From contig JAWNZC010000314.1 of the NCBI GenBank assembly GCA_035771165.1, positions 9,452,501 through 9,516,500 on the forward strand: a DNA stretch of 64,000 bases, read 5' to 3'. The translations under genes and the position numbers were made by a program. The stretch's first letter is position 1, and each line of letters opens with the position of its first letter. Origin of the DNA: Paragorgia papillata (lineage: Eukaryota; Cnidaria; Anthozoa; Scleralcyonacea; Coralliidae). A model generated the notes under the pieces. It saw only the letters and a list, made by a program, of their open reading frames with translations, searched no databases and was not told where the DNA came from. Below are positions 46,656-57,260 of this stretch, piece after piece.

Positions 46656-49600
46656 CTGCAAGAAAAGAATGTAATGTTTTAACTACTGACCTATATATAT
46701 ATATATAACTGGACTGCGGGTCTCGTTCAAAAAGTGACCGAACAAAGATGGCGGAAATTAATCTTTTCTCTCATAGTAGCGACCGCGGATCGTATTGACT
46801 GTTGACTCAGCCGCGCCCACAGGCCGATCAATTCAGTTATAAATTCATTTATGAGAAAAAGGTCAGCGGTTACTACTATGGAAAAAAGGACCCATAAACC
46901 GCCATCTTGGATTTGTTACCCATTGCCAGTCATTGATATAGGGCACCCGCAGTCCAGTACTCCAGTTATATACAGGTCATTAGAGAAGGGTATTACTGTA
47001 CCGAGTAATGAGGCATGGCCCTTAGCGGATCTCTAAGAAGAACTGTTTAGATATAGCTGATAGGGTATCCAGTATGAATAAAGTTAGTTCAGCTTTGTTT
47101 AGTTTAGTTCTAAGTGGACTCAAACATTACCTTTTGCTTTCTTATGCTTTCTCTCATGTTGATTCACGTGGGTTCTGTTGTGGTGCCACTTGTGGTGTTT
47201 GCTTGGTTTCTCTCTCACAACGTAAGATAACATTGGTTTAAACCTGGATCCCGGCGCGTGGACCTCCTCACATGCCTCGTCACTGTAACATCTCACAGTG
47301 AAACAAACACCGCTGATCATAAATGCGACATCGCAGTGGTTTTGCATGCAACAAATACGGATACACTCTCCCATGTCTTCCACTTCACCATAGGTCTTGT
47401 ACTTCCCAGCATGCCTTCCACCGCGTAACGTGACGTCATACGATATGACGTCGGATTTGCATATTTCACTGTGTCTTCGCAGTATCATAGAGTTGACTAA
47501 AATAAAATAAAAACAATGTGATTGATTTAAACTTAGACTTAGGCCAAGACCTTAACTTAATCTCCATCTCCACCTCCACCTGTACCTCTACTTCCATCTC
47601 CACCTCCACCTGTACCTCTACTTCCATCTCCACCTCTATTTTGATCTCTACCTCTACTTCCATCTCCACGTCTACCTCCATTTTCATCTCCACCTCTACC
47701 TCCATTTCCACCTCTACCTCTACCTCCACCTCTACTTCCATCTCCACGTCTACCTCCATTTTCATCTCCACCTCTACCTCCATTTCCACCTCTACCTCTA
47801 CCTCCACCTCTACTTCCATCTCCACCTCTACCTCTACTTCCACCTCCACCTCTACTTCCATCTCCACCTCTACCTCCATCTCCACCTCTACCTCCACCTC
47901 TACCTCTACTTCCATCTCCACCTCTACTTCCATCTCCACCTCTACCTCCATCTCCACCTCTACCTCCACCTCTACCTCTACTTCCATCTCCACCTCTACC
48001 TCCATTTCCACCTCTACCTCCACCTCTACTTCCATCTCCACCTCTACCTCTACTTCCACCTCTACCTCCACCTCTACTTCCATCTCCACCTCTACCTCCA
48101 TTTCCACCTCTACCTCTACCTCCACCTCTACTTCCATCTCCACCTCTACCTCCATTTCCATCTCCACGTCTACCTCTACTTCCATCTCCACTTCCATCTC
48201 CACGTCTACCTCTACTTCCATCTCCACCTCTACCTCCATTTCCACCTTTACCTCCACCTCTACTTCCATCTCCACCTCTACCTCTACTTCCACCTCCACC
48301 TCCACCTCTACTTCCATCTCCACCTCTACCTCCATTTCCACCTCTACCTCCACCTCTACCTCTACTTCCATCTCCACCTCTACCTCCATTTCCACCTCTA
48401 CCTCCACCTCTACTTCCATCTCCACCTCTACCTCCATTTCCACCTCTACCTCCACCTCTACCTCCACCTCTACTTCCATCTCCACCTCTACCTCCATTTC
48501 CACCTCTACCTCCACCTCTACTTCCATCTCCACCTCTACCTCCATTTCCACCTCTACCTCCACCTCTACCTCCACCTCTACTTCCATCTCCACCTCTACC
48601 TCCATTTCCACCTCTACCTCCACCTCTACTTCCATCTCCACCTCGACCTCTACTTCCACCTCTACCTCCACCTCTACTTTCATCTCCACCTCTACCTCTA
48701 CTTCCACCTCCACCTCTACTTCCATCTCCACCTCTACCTCTACTTCCACCTCCACCTCTACTTCCATCTCCACCTCTACCTCCATTTCCACCTCTACCTC
48801 CACCTCTACCTCCACCTCTACCTCTACTTCCATCTCCACCTCTACCTCCATCTCCACCTCTACCTCCACCTCTACTTCCATCTCCACCTCTACCTCTACC
48901 TCCACCTCTACCTCCACCTCTACTTCCATCTCCACCTCTACCTCCATTTCCACCTCTACCTCCACCTCTACTTCCATCTCCACCTCTACCTCTACTTCCA
49001 CCTCCACCTCTACCTCCATCTCCACGTTTACCTCCATCTCGACCTCCACCTCCATTTCCATCTCTACCACTACCTCTACTTCCATCTCCACCTCCATCGA
49101 TATCTCTACATCCATCTTCATCTCCACCTCTTCCTCCACTTCCATTTCCACCTCTCTCTTCACCTCTACCTCCACCGCCACTTCTACTTCCATCTCCACC
49201 TCCATCTCTACCCGCACCTTCACCTCCATCTTCACCTCAACCTCCACCTATACCATGTCCACCTCTACTTCCATCTTCATTTCCACCTCCATCTTTATCT
49301 CCACCTCTACTTCCATCTCTATTTTCACCTCCATCTCTACCTCCACCTCTATTTCAACTTCTACGCCTATCTCCACCTCCATCTTTACCCCCATCTTAAT
49401 CTTAACACTGACCTTCTTCATTTCTGCTCGTAATATACGATATCCTGGGATTGAGATGACTCAGCATGGCTGAATTCTTAGCTGGGATTGCTCGACAAAG
49501 TTGCAAGGTCTGACAAACTACGCCGTAACATTTATTCTCTATCATCAATGCCACATCACAATTCTTTTCTCCACAACACAATCTAATACAGGCAGACATG

Positions 49601-52600
49601 TTTGTCGAGTGTGCCAACACTTTAAACTTTCCCGCGCCGTAGCCTCCGAGTAGCGTTTCGTTGTATTGTATAGCTCCGTTCTTACACATCAATGTTGACG
49701 TCTTGCCTGGTATTGAACTAAGAGCGTGAACTGAAAAAAAATAATGAACAATTAGACAATGAGTTGCATCTATGAGCAAATAGTCAACGGGGCGTAGCCG
49801 AGTTGACTATTGCTCGTAGACAACGAGGGCGAGTTGTCAAATTGTTTTAGTATATATAAATCAACTATAGTCGGGAAAAATATCAAGAAACTGACAACCT
49901 CAGCAAAACACTAGTTTTCTGTTATTTGGGATTGGAAAATAGTGCTCATAGTGCATCTATCACTAACGCCTGTATTCTAAAAGCTCCCTCCCTCAATAAG
50001 TGCAACTCAACACTCAATGAGTCTCCACTCACCCTCACTGAGTATGAGACTACACTCACACTATTCAATTGAATGGTTAGAGAGAGAGAGTGTAGTCTCA
50101 TACTCAGTAGGGGTGAGTGGAGACTCATTGAGTGTTGAGTTGCACTTATTGAGTGTGAGGGACAACTCACTGAGTGTGAGTGAGCTTTTAGAATACAGGC
50201 GTAATATTTAACAAATAGATTCCATTTTGCCGTTGTCTGTTCAGTTATAGATGCACAGATGACGTCACAACGTGGTAAGAACAAAAAAGTGGCCCACGAG
50301 ACGCAGTCGAGTGGGTCACTGACAACAAAAAAATGGAATCTATTTGTTTTATACAATACAAAAACTTAAAAGGTTTTTAAAAAAACCCTGTCGGGTTTTG
50401 GGGCATCAAGAAAGAAAAAAACGAATCAGCTGACGTGATCTGACGTGATCCATGTGTCTGTCCTCTAATAGATCATGGGCAACAACCAATGAAAACACAC
50501 ATAGCAACCAGGGTATTGTATAAACACCAATAGACGACCGCCAATAGTCCAGTATAGTTAGCTTCTGGTTGATTTTGTGTCGACGTGCTTATATATTCCG
50601 AGTTACGACTAACGAGAATTTACCATATAAAAACGAGAGCTATTTCTTCTTCCTTGTACTGATTTTTTTTTAAAGTATACACCATTTTCTTATTTCAAAC
50701 TGAGGTATGGAAATTGTGTGAAAGTTACTTAGAAGAGGGCACTTGGAACCAGAGTTGGAATCACTCGAGTCGCGTATTTTTGGTCACTCGACTCCACTAG
50801 CTTCGTCTTGTGTTAAAATACGCATATCAGCTAATAGCGTACGTAATTTACAGGGAATTTAAAGTGCTTATGAAATGAAATTTTCGCTAATTTCTTTATT
50901 TCATAATATAAAAATATAGAAATCGCTGATATTGCTACATATGCTCACTTTGTTTTTACGTGTTTAGAAAGTGCTTTATTTTTATATTTAAACTTGCCAA
51001 ACCGTACGAGGTGGATCAAGACTAAAAAAATCACCGTGAACAAATTTATGATAGTGATCCACCGTGTGACTTCAAGTAGTTGTTGTGGCGCGTTATTGTG
51101 ATGACGTTTCACCGCCCTAGCTATCAACTTTGAACTGAAAAATAAAGTGTTTTCCAAAGATGTAAATATTAAATGAACATATTTACGAATATCAGAATTT
51201 TTTATATTTTTATATTATCAAATAATGTAAAAAGCAATTTCATAAGCACTTTAACAATGGCAACTAGGATATCCGCAGCGCCGTTAGCCAATTATTGCGG
51301 GCGCAAACTCAAAATCCTTACCCGTTTGTTGTTCTTTGGCGGTCTCTTTCGTTCTATTGACTCTTGCAATGTAAGTGCGGAAGGTTACATTTCTGACTGG
51401 GGTGCTTTTACATTGTTCCACATTTTGACATCTCACCAAAAAACAATGATCATTCACCAACAATGCTAAGTCGCAATTATCCCTTACGCAGCATAATTTT
51501 GCGCATGCGTCGATGGTTTCAGTATGGCCGACCGCTGTGAAGTTGCCCGCTGTTAATCCACCGTTTAACGTGACGTTTCTTTCGACTAGTGTTTGAAAAC
51601 ATTTTAGTTTCTCTGGCGTGAACTTCTGGAAATAAACTAAAATATAAAAAATTAATGTATAATTTTTGTCTTTGATTGTAATTATTTTTTAATGATATTT
51701 CTACAGTGTACTCATCTCACCGAAGTGCGATTATAATTGTGAAATTATAACAAATTTCAACTAAATTTAAACAATATAATAAGTTGACGGTGGGTTAGTC
51801 AGTTCGGTCGTTGGTCAATTAGTCAGTTATTGATAATTTGTCTATTAGTTTTTTAAATCTTAGTAGTCCGTAGTCTTAGTTTTAGTGTGTAAGTTGTTGA
51901 AGTCTTTTGAAGCGTGGTAAGTTTCTGCTTCCCCCAATTTGTGTTGGCTTTTGGTAGATGTAAGTCAGTTATTAGATTGTATATTACGTAAATGAAATTT
52001 TTTGAGTATATATGAATAGTTTTGCGAATGACTTCTTGAAAATGAGCTTAGTGCGTGAATATAGCACGTGTGCAACATTGGTGCAATGCACGTAAATGTT
52101 TCTGAGTCCCACACAGGGTTCGAACCTCTAACTTTCCATGCAATGGTCAGTTAGACCATTGGAAAGCTAAAGTTGCAAATTCATAGCCATATGTGTGCTC
52201 CTAAGCCGTAGCGTTGGCATGAGGTCTGATGTAGTTGATATGATAAGTTGTAATGCATGTGATACGTTTGCGAGCTTGATGTAACAGACGTTTTATGTAG
52301 CGAATCACATAAAACGTCAACAAGGGAGGCTATCTTATAAACAGTAGCGTTTGTATGTCTATATTATATATATTTAAGAAATGGTTCATGGTTTGGCGTG
52401 CTCCATCGAGTTATGGATGCACGCGGGAAGTTCGGAGAGCACGAAAAAAGCGTACGAGTTGGTCGAGGCGTAGCCGAGAACAACTCTATGATTTTTGAGT
52501 GCATTTTTATGTACCTTCCCAAGTGCATCCATAACTCAATGGAGCACGCCAAACCACGAACCATTTCTTTTATAACAGAGAATCAGACACAAAACAACGG

Positions 52601-52737
52601 AAAACAATATTTATTTTGCTGATTAAAAATGAGTTTCTCATTACGTTTGAAATTGCCGTGCTCCATCGAGTTATGGAGCACGCACAGTAGCCAATCAGAA
52701 ACGCCGCTGTATTACATCCATGTTATAAATATATTTA

Positions 52738-52789
<52 letters not shown>

Positions 52790-53295
52790 GATTTGATGCT
52801 GTGTCGCTACTCTGAGTTTCACGCTATCGCGATCTTCAGGCAACTGACAGATTAGGTTCTGCTATTCATTATATACATTGGCTACGTCATTAATTAAGTT
52901 GGTGTTTAATTACGTGTCGACACTTCGAAAATAATTCAGATCGTTTGTTCAAAAAGTTTTTCTTTTTTGCCTTCATCAATAAAAGTTTTTCTTCCAGACA
53001 TAAATTGCATCGTTTTGATCCTGCCTTGTATGCCGCTACGTGCTTTATTACAGACCACTTGATGTGGTGGTCTCGGTTTCCAATCTTCAATTTCCAGATA
53101 TGTTTCGACAACTCGGTGTCGTTGGCGTATTTTACGTTTCGGAAAGATTTGGTATGGTTGCGATATCTCTGAAGATCGCGATAGCGTGAAACTCGGAGTA
53201 GCGACACAGCATCAAATCTTAATTATATTTCGCTCTACCTATAATGGTATTGAGCGCTCTAGAACCTTACGCCTTTTTGTTACAAACACTTATTG

Positions 53296-53326
<31 letters not shown>

Positions 53327-55361
53327 ACAGACGTTTGGAAGACGTTCGTCAATGGCAAATACTCCAAAAATCTGAGCCTCACACAAGCTTCTTCAACCTC
53401 TTCTAATTTTCTGCTGGGAAATTGCAAGAACACAAAAGAAAGGTGTGAAAAAAACTTCCAAATTCTCACCTTCCCCTCTGAAGTCAACCTTTGATATCAT
53501 CAAGGCTCTTGGTGCATTTTTCGCCGGCACAACGCGACAAAGCTTTTCACTAAAACACTTAACCCCATAACAGTTCTTTCCTATCATAAAAGCAACATCG
53601 CATCCTTTCTCTTCGCAGCATAGCTGTACGCACAACTCCATGGCAACATACTGTGCCAGCTTATGAAAGTATCCTGCCTTGATTCCGCCTCGTAATGTAA
53701 CATTTTGACGAACAGCACTCGTTTCGCACGATTCACTGCCAATGGTCTTGTAGGATTTTGTATGACGGTGTCTTAAAACTGAGAAATAAGAAATGAAGCT
53801 AACGATTCAGCATGCAAAATAGGGTCATATTAACTATTGCTATATAACCATATTTTAAATTTAGTGTCACAAACACCTACTCTACTCTACTCCACCCCAC
53901 TCTACTCTACTCTACTCTACTCTACTCTACTCTAGTCCAATCCACTCTACTCTACTCTACTCTACTCCCTTTTCCTTGTTTAATTTAATATGAGCAAAAC
54001 ATAATACGTGTAAAAGTAACATAAAAAGGTACAGTTTTGCGTAGGGATGTAATGCATAAAAAGTAACATGCATATATTAAAAAACAGGCATTGAGACCAT
54101 TGAGAAACGGAAAATAATGAAACGCGGTGACTGCATGACCAGGAAAATTCTGTCATTCTTCGAAGTTTGTACAACGAACTACGCGAAACTTGTAAACAGA
54201 AGTGTACAAGTCGCCACAATTAGTTAGCTTTCTGATCACCCGTGGTGTATTTCCTTTGATTTCGAGTCGAAGTTCAATCCTAACTTCTTGTGACTACCAT
54301 GCATATTATATAAAACAGTGTTCAAAAGTGAAAAAGTGGTAAACTGCCGAGATAAGTTTTAATATATAACGAAATACTGACGTTTCGAGCGCAGCCCTTC
54401 ATATTAGAGTTTCACATTTACTCTGTTTCTGATGAAAGACTTCGCTCGAAACGTCAGTATTTCGTTATCAAAATTAATCTCATCAGTTTACCAGTTTACC
54501 AACTTTGTTCTATCCTGAACACTATAGGGATCTCTTAAGCAAGCACAACGCGAACGTCACGACGACGACCCAAGTACAATAGGATTTTTCAACCAAAACA
54601 AAGCGTTGAATAATTTGCAGTCCCACGAGTAATCCCAACACCGTCCTCGTTGCACATACAACGTCAACTGAAGCGTTTTCACGTTTTCAAGACGACGTTG
54701 TGACAAGAACAGCAAAAGTTGTTAGTTTACTTAGGCCTTAATCTATCATACGTCATGTTGTCGAAGCTATGGCTGCCTTTTAAATATCTTTCAAAATACA
54801 TAAAGCATACAATATACGATGTCCTGATCCATGGTTCTTTTAAATGCAGTAACTTATTTGCCGTCGTCGTCCTAGCTTGCTTAACTGATCCCTAATACCT
54901 ACGCAGCGCTCTATCCGTCCATTGGAAAAAATAGGGACTTTAAGATCTACGACGTCAACCTCAACGACGACGTCCTTTGAACTAAATAATTCGTTTTGCA
55001 AAACAAAGAGAATGAATAATTTTTCTTCCCCAGAGTAATCTCAACACCGTCCTTGTTCTTTATACAACGCCACTCAGAGCATTTTCACGTCTTCAGGACG
55101 ACGTCAACGGCCAAAAGATGAGAACTGTTGCTTGGAATTGACATCAATACGGACACTACAATCATTTTAGCAATACTGGGGCGTTTTGGAAGTCATTAAA
55201 CTATCTTCAAATATCAAATATAATAGTCAGTTAACCGTGACTTATTAAATTGTAAAATTCATGTCGCTTTTTAACCGCCACCTACCTTTTGACGCTAAGC
55301 CGTAATAAACACAGAATATAAACAATATTCCAGCTACAAAGTACAAAGATCCTCTGGTCAT
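44632..55361 (-). CDS. Gene A: secreted five-MANSC protein with long basic tail
   Basis: Six exons: 55361-55286 (signal peptide), 53778-53470, 51636-51322, 49730-49413, 47496-47131 and 46655-44632. All junctions are phase 1. The sum is 3408 nt, exactly divisible by three (1135 residues). Each of exons 2-6 carries one MANSC domain. The last continues for about 560 residues of Lys/Ser/Thr/Asn-rich sequence with many N-glycosylation sequons and no membrane helix. A soluble or matrix-associated extracellular product is therefore predicted. A GTAAAG donor-like site five codons before the stop means a further exon, for example a membrane anchor as in gene B, cannot be ruled out. A minus-strand TATATATA near 55552 is a candidate promoter element. 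Confidence 0.78.
46656..47130 (-). other. Gene A intron
   Basis: A short TATATATA run and an imperfect inverted repeat (46700-46990, arms ATAACTGGACTGCGGGT / CCGCAGTCCAGT...GTTAT, with AAAGATGGCGG / CCGCCATCTT inside) suggest a MITE of about 280 bp. No exon is seen. Confidence 0.55.
47131..47496 (-). CDS. Gene A exon: MANSC domain 4
   Basis: Acceptor TTTATTTTATTTTAG|TC, donor AAAAG|GTAATG, phase 1-1, 122 residues. DVTLRGGRHAGKYK, ECIRICC, HCDVAFMI, VCFTVRC, EACEEV with all cysteines. A His/Lys-rich C-terminal linker (KPSKHHKWHHNRTH) may bind metal or glycans; that is conjecture. Confidence 0.84.
47566..49395. repeat. 1.8-kb CCACCTCTA/CCATCTCCA hexamer-based array (polypyrimidine)
   Basis: Tandem hexanucleotides of TCCACC, TCTACC, TCCATC type with extreme strand bias (almost only C, T and A on plus; G, A and T on minus). 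Because the period is six, one frame per strand is open for 593-651 codons (Ser-Thr-Ser-Ile on plus, Glu-Val-Glu-Met on minus). These are not genes. It fills the gene A intron between MANSC domains 3 and 4, and lies within 20-70 bp of both exons. Confidence 0.97.
49413..49730 (-). CDS. Gene A exon: MANSC domain 3
   Basis: Acceptor ATTTTTTTTCAG|TT, donor AAGAAG|GTCAGT, phase 1-1, 106 residues. NETLLGGYGAGKFK, SACIRLCC, NCDVALMI, KCYGVVC, QLCRAI with all cysteines. The hexamer array begins only about 18 bp inside the downstream intron. Confidence 0.84.
49966..50203. mobile_element. Hairpin MITE (ACGCCTGTATTCTAAAAGCTC ends), copy 2
   Basis: Ends and inner arms match the copy at 24524-24731, including GAGTCTCCACTCACCC and TGCAACTCAACACTCAA. 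About 238 bp. A further hairpin pair CAAATAGATTCCATTTT / AAAATGGAATCTATTTG lies just to the right (50212-50348). Confidence 0.88.
50859..51254. mobile_element. TTAA-flanked MITE (396 bp)
   Basis: Termini TTAAAGTGCTTATGAAATGA and TTTCATAAGCACTTTAA, with TTAA at both ends. It ends 68 bp from the MANSC domain 2 exon of gene A. No ORF. Confidence 0.85.
51322..51636 (-). CDS. Gene A exon: MANSC domain 2
   Basis: Acceptor TTATATTTTAG|TT chosen because it restores phase 1; the nearer CCAG would shift the frame. Donor AACGG... reads ACGG|GTAAGG, phase 1. 105 residues: NVTLNGGLTAGNFT, DACAKLCC, NCDLALLV, HCFLVRC, EQCKST with all cysteines. Confidence 0.82.
52787..53225 (-). mobile_element. Penelope-like retroelement fragment (endonuclease domain)
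   Basis: A minus ORF at 52890-53207 reads RNHTKSFRNVKYANDTELSK, then AYKAGSKRCNLCLEEKLLLM and LLNKRSE-type FLNKRSELFSKCRH. This Cys-rich segment typifies the GIY-YIG endonuclease region of Penelope-like elements. The ends are inverted copies of TAAGATTTGATGCTGTGTCG and the following hammerhead-like sequence, flanked on the left by a TA array. It is a short, probably dead copy. Confidence 0.8.
52803..52844 (-). ncRNA. Hammerhead-ribozyme-like motif of the Penelope-like element
   Basis: The minus strand reads GUUGC, CUGAAGA, UCGCGAUAGCGU, GAAA, CUCAGAG, UA, GCGAC. The GUUGC/GCGAC stem I pairs fully (one G-U). Stem II closes CGC/GCG after a U-U mismatch, and stem III is very short, as reported for hammerheads in Penelope-like elements. 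Conserved core CUGANGA, GAAA and a UH cleavage position are present. A second, inverted copy at 53169-53206 lacks an adjacent stem I strand. Confidence 0.6.
53470..53778 (-). CDS. Gene A exon: MANSC domain 1
   Basis: Acceptor TTATTTCTCAG|TT, donor GGAAG|GTGAGA, phase 1-1, 103 residues. NVTLRGGIKAGYFH, ELCVQLCC, GCDVAFMI, NCYGVKC, KLCRVV with all cysteines, preceded by SESC, the extra N-terminal cysteine shared by most domains in the cluster. Confidence 0.85.
53779..55285 (-). other. Gene A intron 1 with repeats
   Basis: TACTC microsatellite at 53876-53968; palindromic repeat at 54338-54505 (arms AAACTGCCGAGATAAGTTTT / AAATTAATCTCATCAGTTTA with CGAAACGTCAG and CTTCGCTCGAAACG). Between 54530 and 55130 a repeated segment (CAACACCGTCCTCGTTG, TTTTCACGTTTTCAAGACGA) recurs about 430 bp apart, suggesting a MITE with paired arms. 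Confidence 0.6.
55286..55361 (-). CDS. Gene A exon 1: signal peptide
   Basis: ATG at 55361; 25 codons encoding MTRGSLYFVAGILFIFCVYY then GLASK, a typical signal peptide with a cleavage-like GLA. Donor AAAAG|GTAGGT is phase 1, matching the first MANSC exon. Confidence 0.78.
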
Positions 55362-55874
55362 AGTTCATTTTGAAACGACACAAAAACAAAAAAGAATTGT
55401 CCCATGAAACTGGAAGTTCTTTAACCACTTTTATATGTCTTCAGTAATCCATAGTGCTGTTATAATATTTTCTAACGCTTATATCTAATACTTGACACAG
55501 CGGCTGTAAAAACGGGTTACCCTTTTATTCTAGGTCACATCGCGACAGGTATATATAGATTCCAAGGAGGGTAAACAAAAACAGGTCCAATACCCGAAAC
55601 TCCCGCACTTTTTATCGCACTTTTTACGCGATATTTTGCAGTAGGCGCCTAAAGGTCGTACATGTTGTCCTTAATATACTTGTGGTCAGTACAATCCTCG
55701 ACTGTTTCCGAAAATGTTCGTTAAAGGGTAAATGGGAACAAAAAAAATGTTTTATGTGAAAAGCTAGCTACTGGGATAAAAATACAATTTGGTGTGTCAG
55801 TTATAGTTCCAAAGTGTGAATAATAATAATTTCAAATGAAGTCGAATCACTGCTGTAGAGAAAAGTTTTCTGAC

Positions 55875-55947
55875 TGCCCCAACCGGGAATCGAAACCCAA
55901 AGTCTTTGGTTTAACTTACCAGCGCTCTACCACTGAGCTATTGGGAC
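55875..55947 (-). tRNA. tRNA-like gene or pseudogene (GTT position)
   Basis: Exactly 73 nt with a fully paired acceptor stem (GUCCCAA/UUGGGGC), D-arm GCUCAGUGGUAGAGC, anticodon-arm CUGGU/ACCAA with one mismatch around AAGUUAA, and a T-arm with an eight-base loop (UUUCGAUU). Position 33 is A instead of U and the B box has an extra T. A pseudogene or SINE head is therefore more likely than a working tRNA-Asn. Confidence 0.45.
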
Positions 55948-56449
55948 TCCCGGCCATAGTTAGTGGAGGGGGATGGTTTGGAAGCTCCATTGTCTTTCAA
56001 GATTATGCAATCGTCATGTTATTGAATCATATCCGCCATCTGAGATCTCGGATTATTTTTGTGTGTGTATGTGACGTGAAAACCTTTAGTTAGCAATACT
56101 TGGCGTCTGTAAGTCTAAAACTCGACTTTTGTGAATCAAAAAGTCAAAAATTTCTAGTTGTGTTTTTATAAATTATTACAACTGAAGCAAATTTCTAGGA
56201 AATGTCTTTTTTTAAACTTGTTTTAAATCAACGATAACTTATTTTTCTATTTTCAAATTAAAATATAACGTTAACTATTTTCATCATTTTTTTAAAAATT
56301 ATGTTATAAGTTTTAACTATTTGTTCATGTTTTTTTCTTTCTCATAATCCTGTACCTAGGCGAATCTGGAAGACTGTTGGCTAGATGACCGGGATAACAT
56401 TAAATCAACGTAAGTTTTATGTCAATTACCTATTACTTAAAGCTACAGT

Positions 56450-56601
56450 ATACTTTCGGGAGTGACTCGTCACTTCCGTCACTTCGCTATCTCGTGAATT
56501 TGCGTCACCGTCAAAGACAACGTTGAAGCCAGGATTTTGTCTTTCCATATAGTCAAGAACTTCCTTTAATTGTTTCTACAGTATACTTTCGGGAGTGACT
56601 C
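56450..56601 (-). pseudogene. Duplicated fragment of TDP2 exon 5 between direct repeats
   Basis: About 100 bp at 56475-56574 is nearly identical to TDP2 exon 5 at 57538-57637 (active-site region encoding FNVVFGGDTNSRD). It is bounded on both sides by the direct repeat CAGTATACTTTCGGGAGTGA. It is too short to be functional. Confidence 0.85.
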
Positions 56602-56624
56602 CAGTCTACATCCGCATTAGAGCA

Positions 56625-56719
56625 AAATGAAAAGGTGGTAAACTGCCGAGATTGGTTTTAATAACGAAATACTGACGTTTCGAGCGGAGCCCTTCATCGA
56701 AAATGCTCGTTTTCGTTCC

Positions 56720-56753
<34 letters not shown>

Positions 56754-57005
56754 TAAACCAAACAGTGAAATAAAAGTAATAAAAGTAGTGTGCTGCGTAG
56801 GCAGTGTTGAAATACAAATCGAAATAGAGTAAGGTTTGAGTACTGCCGAAATCATTGAACGTAGATAGTTTTCTAACGTTTCGAGCGAAGGCCCTTCGTC
56901 AGAGGGGCAGCTCTTTACGTTTCTCTCTGACGAAGGCCTTCGCTCGAAACGTTAGAAAAGTAGCTATGTTCAATAATTTCGGCAGTACTCAAACCGTACT
57001 ATATT

Positions 57006-57039
<34 letters not shown>

Positions 57040-57070
57040 AACAAACAAACAAACAGACAGACAGACAGGC

Positions 57071-57119
<49 letters not shown>

Positions 57120-57205
57120 GTTTACTCTAATGAATGGCTATGCTAAAAACGTCAGTATTTCGTTATCAAAACTATTCTCGGCAGTCTACCACCTTTTCTA
57201 CTTCG
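56625..57205. mobile_element. Nested palindromic repeats and GACA arrays
   Basis: An outer pair (AAACTGCCGAGATTGGTTTT at 56638 and CAAAACTATTCTCGGCAGTC near 57165) encloses an inner palindrome at 56833-56997 (arms GAGTACTGCCGAAATCATTG / AATAATTTCGGCAGTACTC). GACA arrays are at 56721-56751 and 57005-57122. One repeat of the CGAAACGTTAG family is thus inserted in another. Confidence 0.75.
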
Positions 57206-57260
57206 TTCCTGACGTTCCACATGGGAACTTAAAACAAGAGAAAAAAGGTTGAAAGACATT

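Larger units (their letters stand above)
51637..53469 (-). other. Gene A intron with repeats
   Basis: Holds a diverged tRNA-like segment on minus (52100-52175; AATGGTCTAACTGACCATTG and GGTTCGAACCC), a hairpin element at 52378-52566 (arms GGCGTGCTCCATCGAGTTAT / ATAACTCAATGGAGCACGCC), TA dinucleotide arrays (52740-52782 and 53298-53321) and the Penelope-like fragment. No further MANSC exon. Confidence 0.6.

Noticed and set aside
47466..49473. 593- and 651-codon Glu-Val-Glu-Met and Ser-Thr-Ser-Ile ORFs
   Set aside because: They are opposite-strand readings of one hexanucleotide array that lies inside a gene A intron with good splice sites on both sides.
52398..52622. Overlapping ORFs at 52364-52622
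   Set aside because: They lie in the arms of a palindromic element, so both strands are similarly open; no domain.
57005..57122. Possible CRISPR-like or VNTR array in GACA blocks
   Set aside because: Simple tetranucleotide microsatellite with no spacers, in a eukaryotic context.
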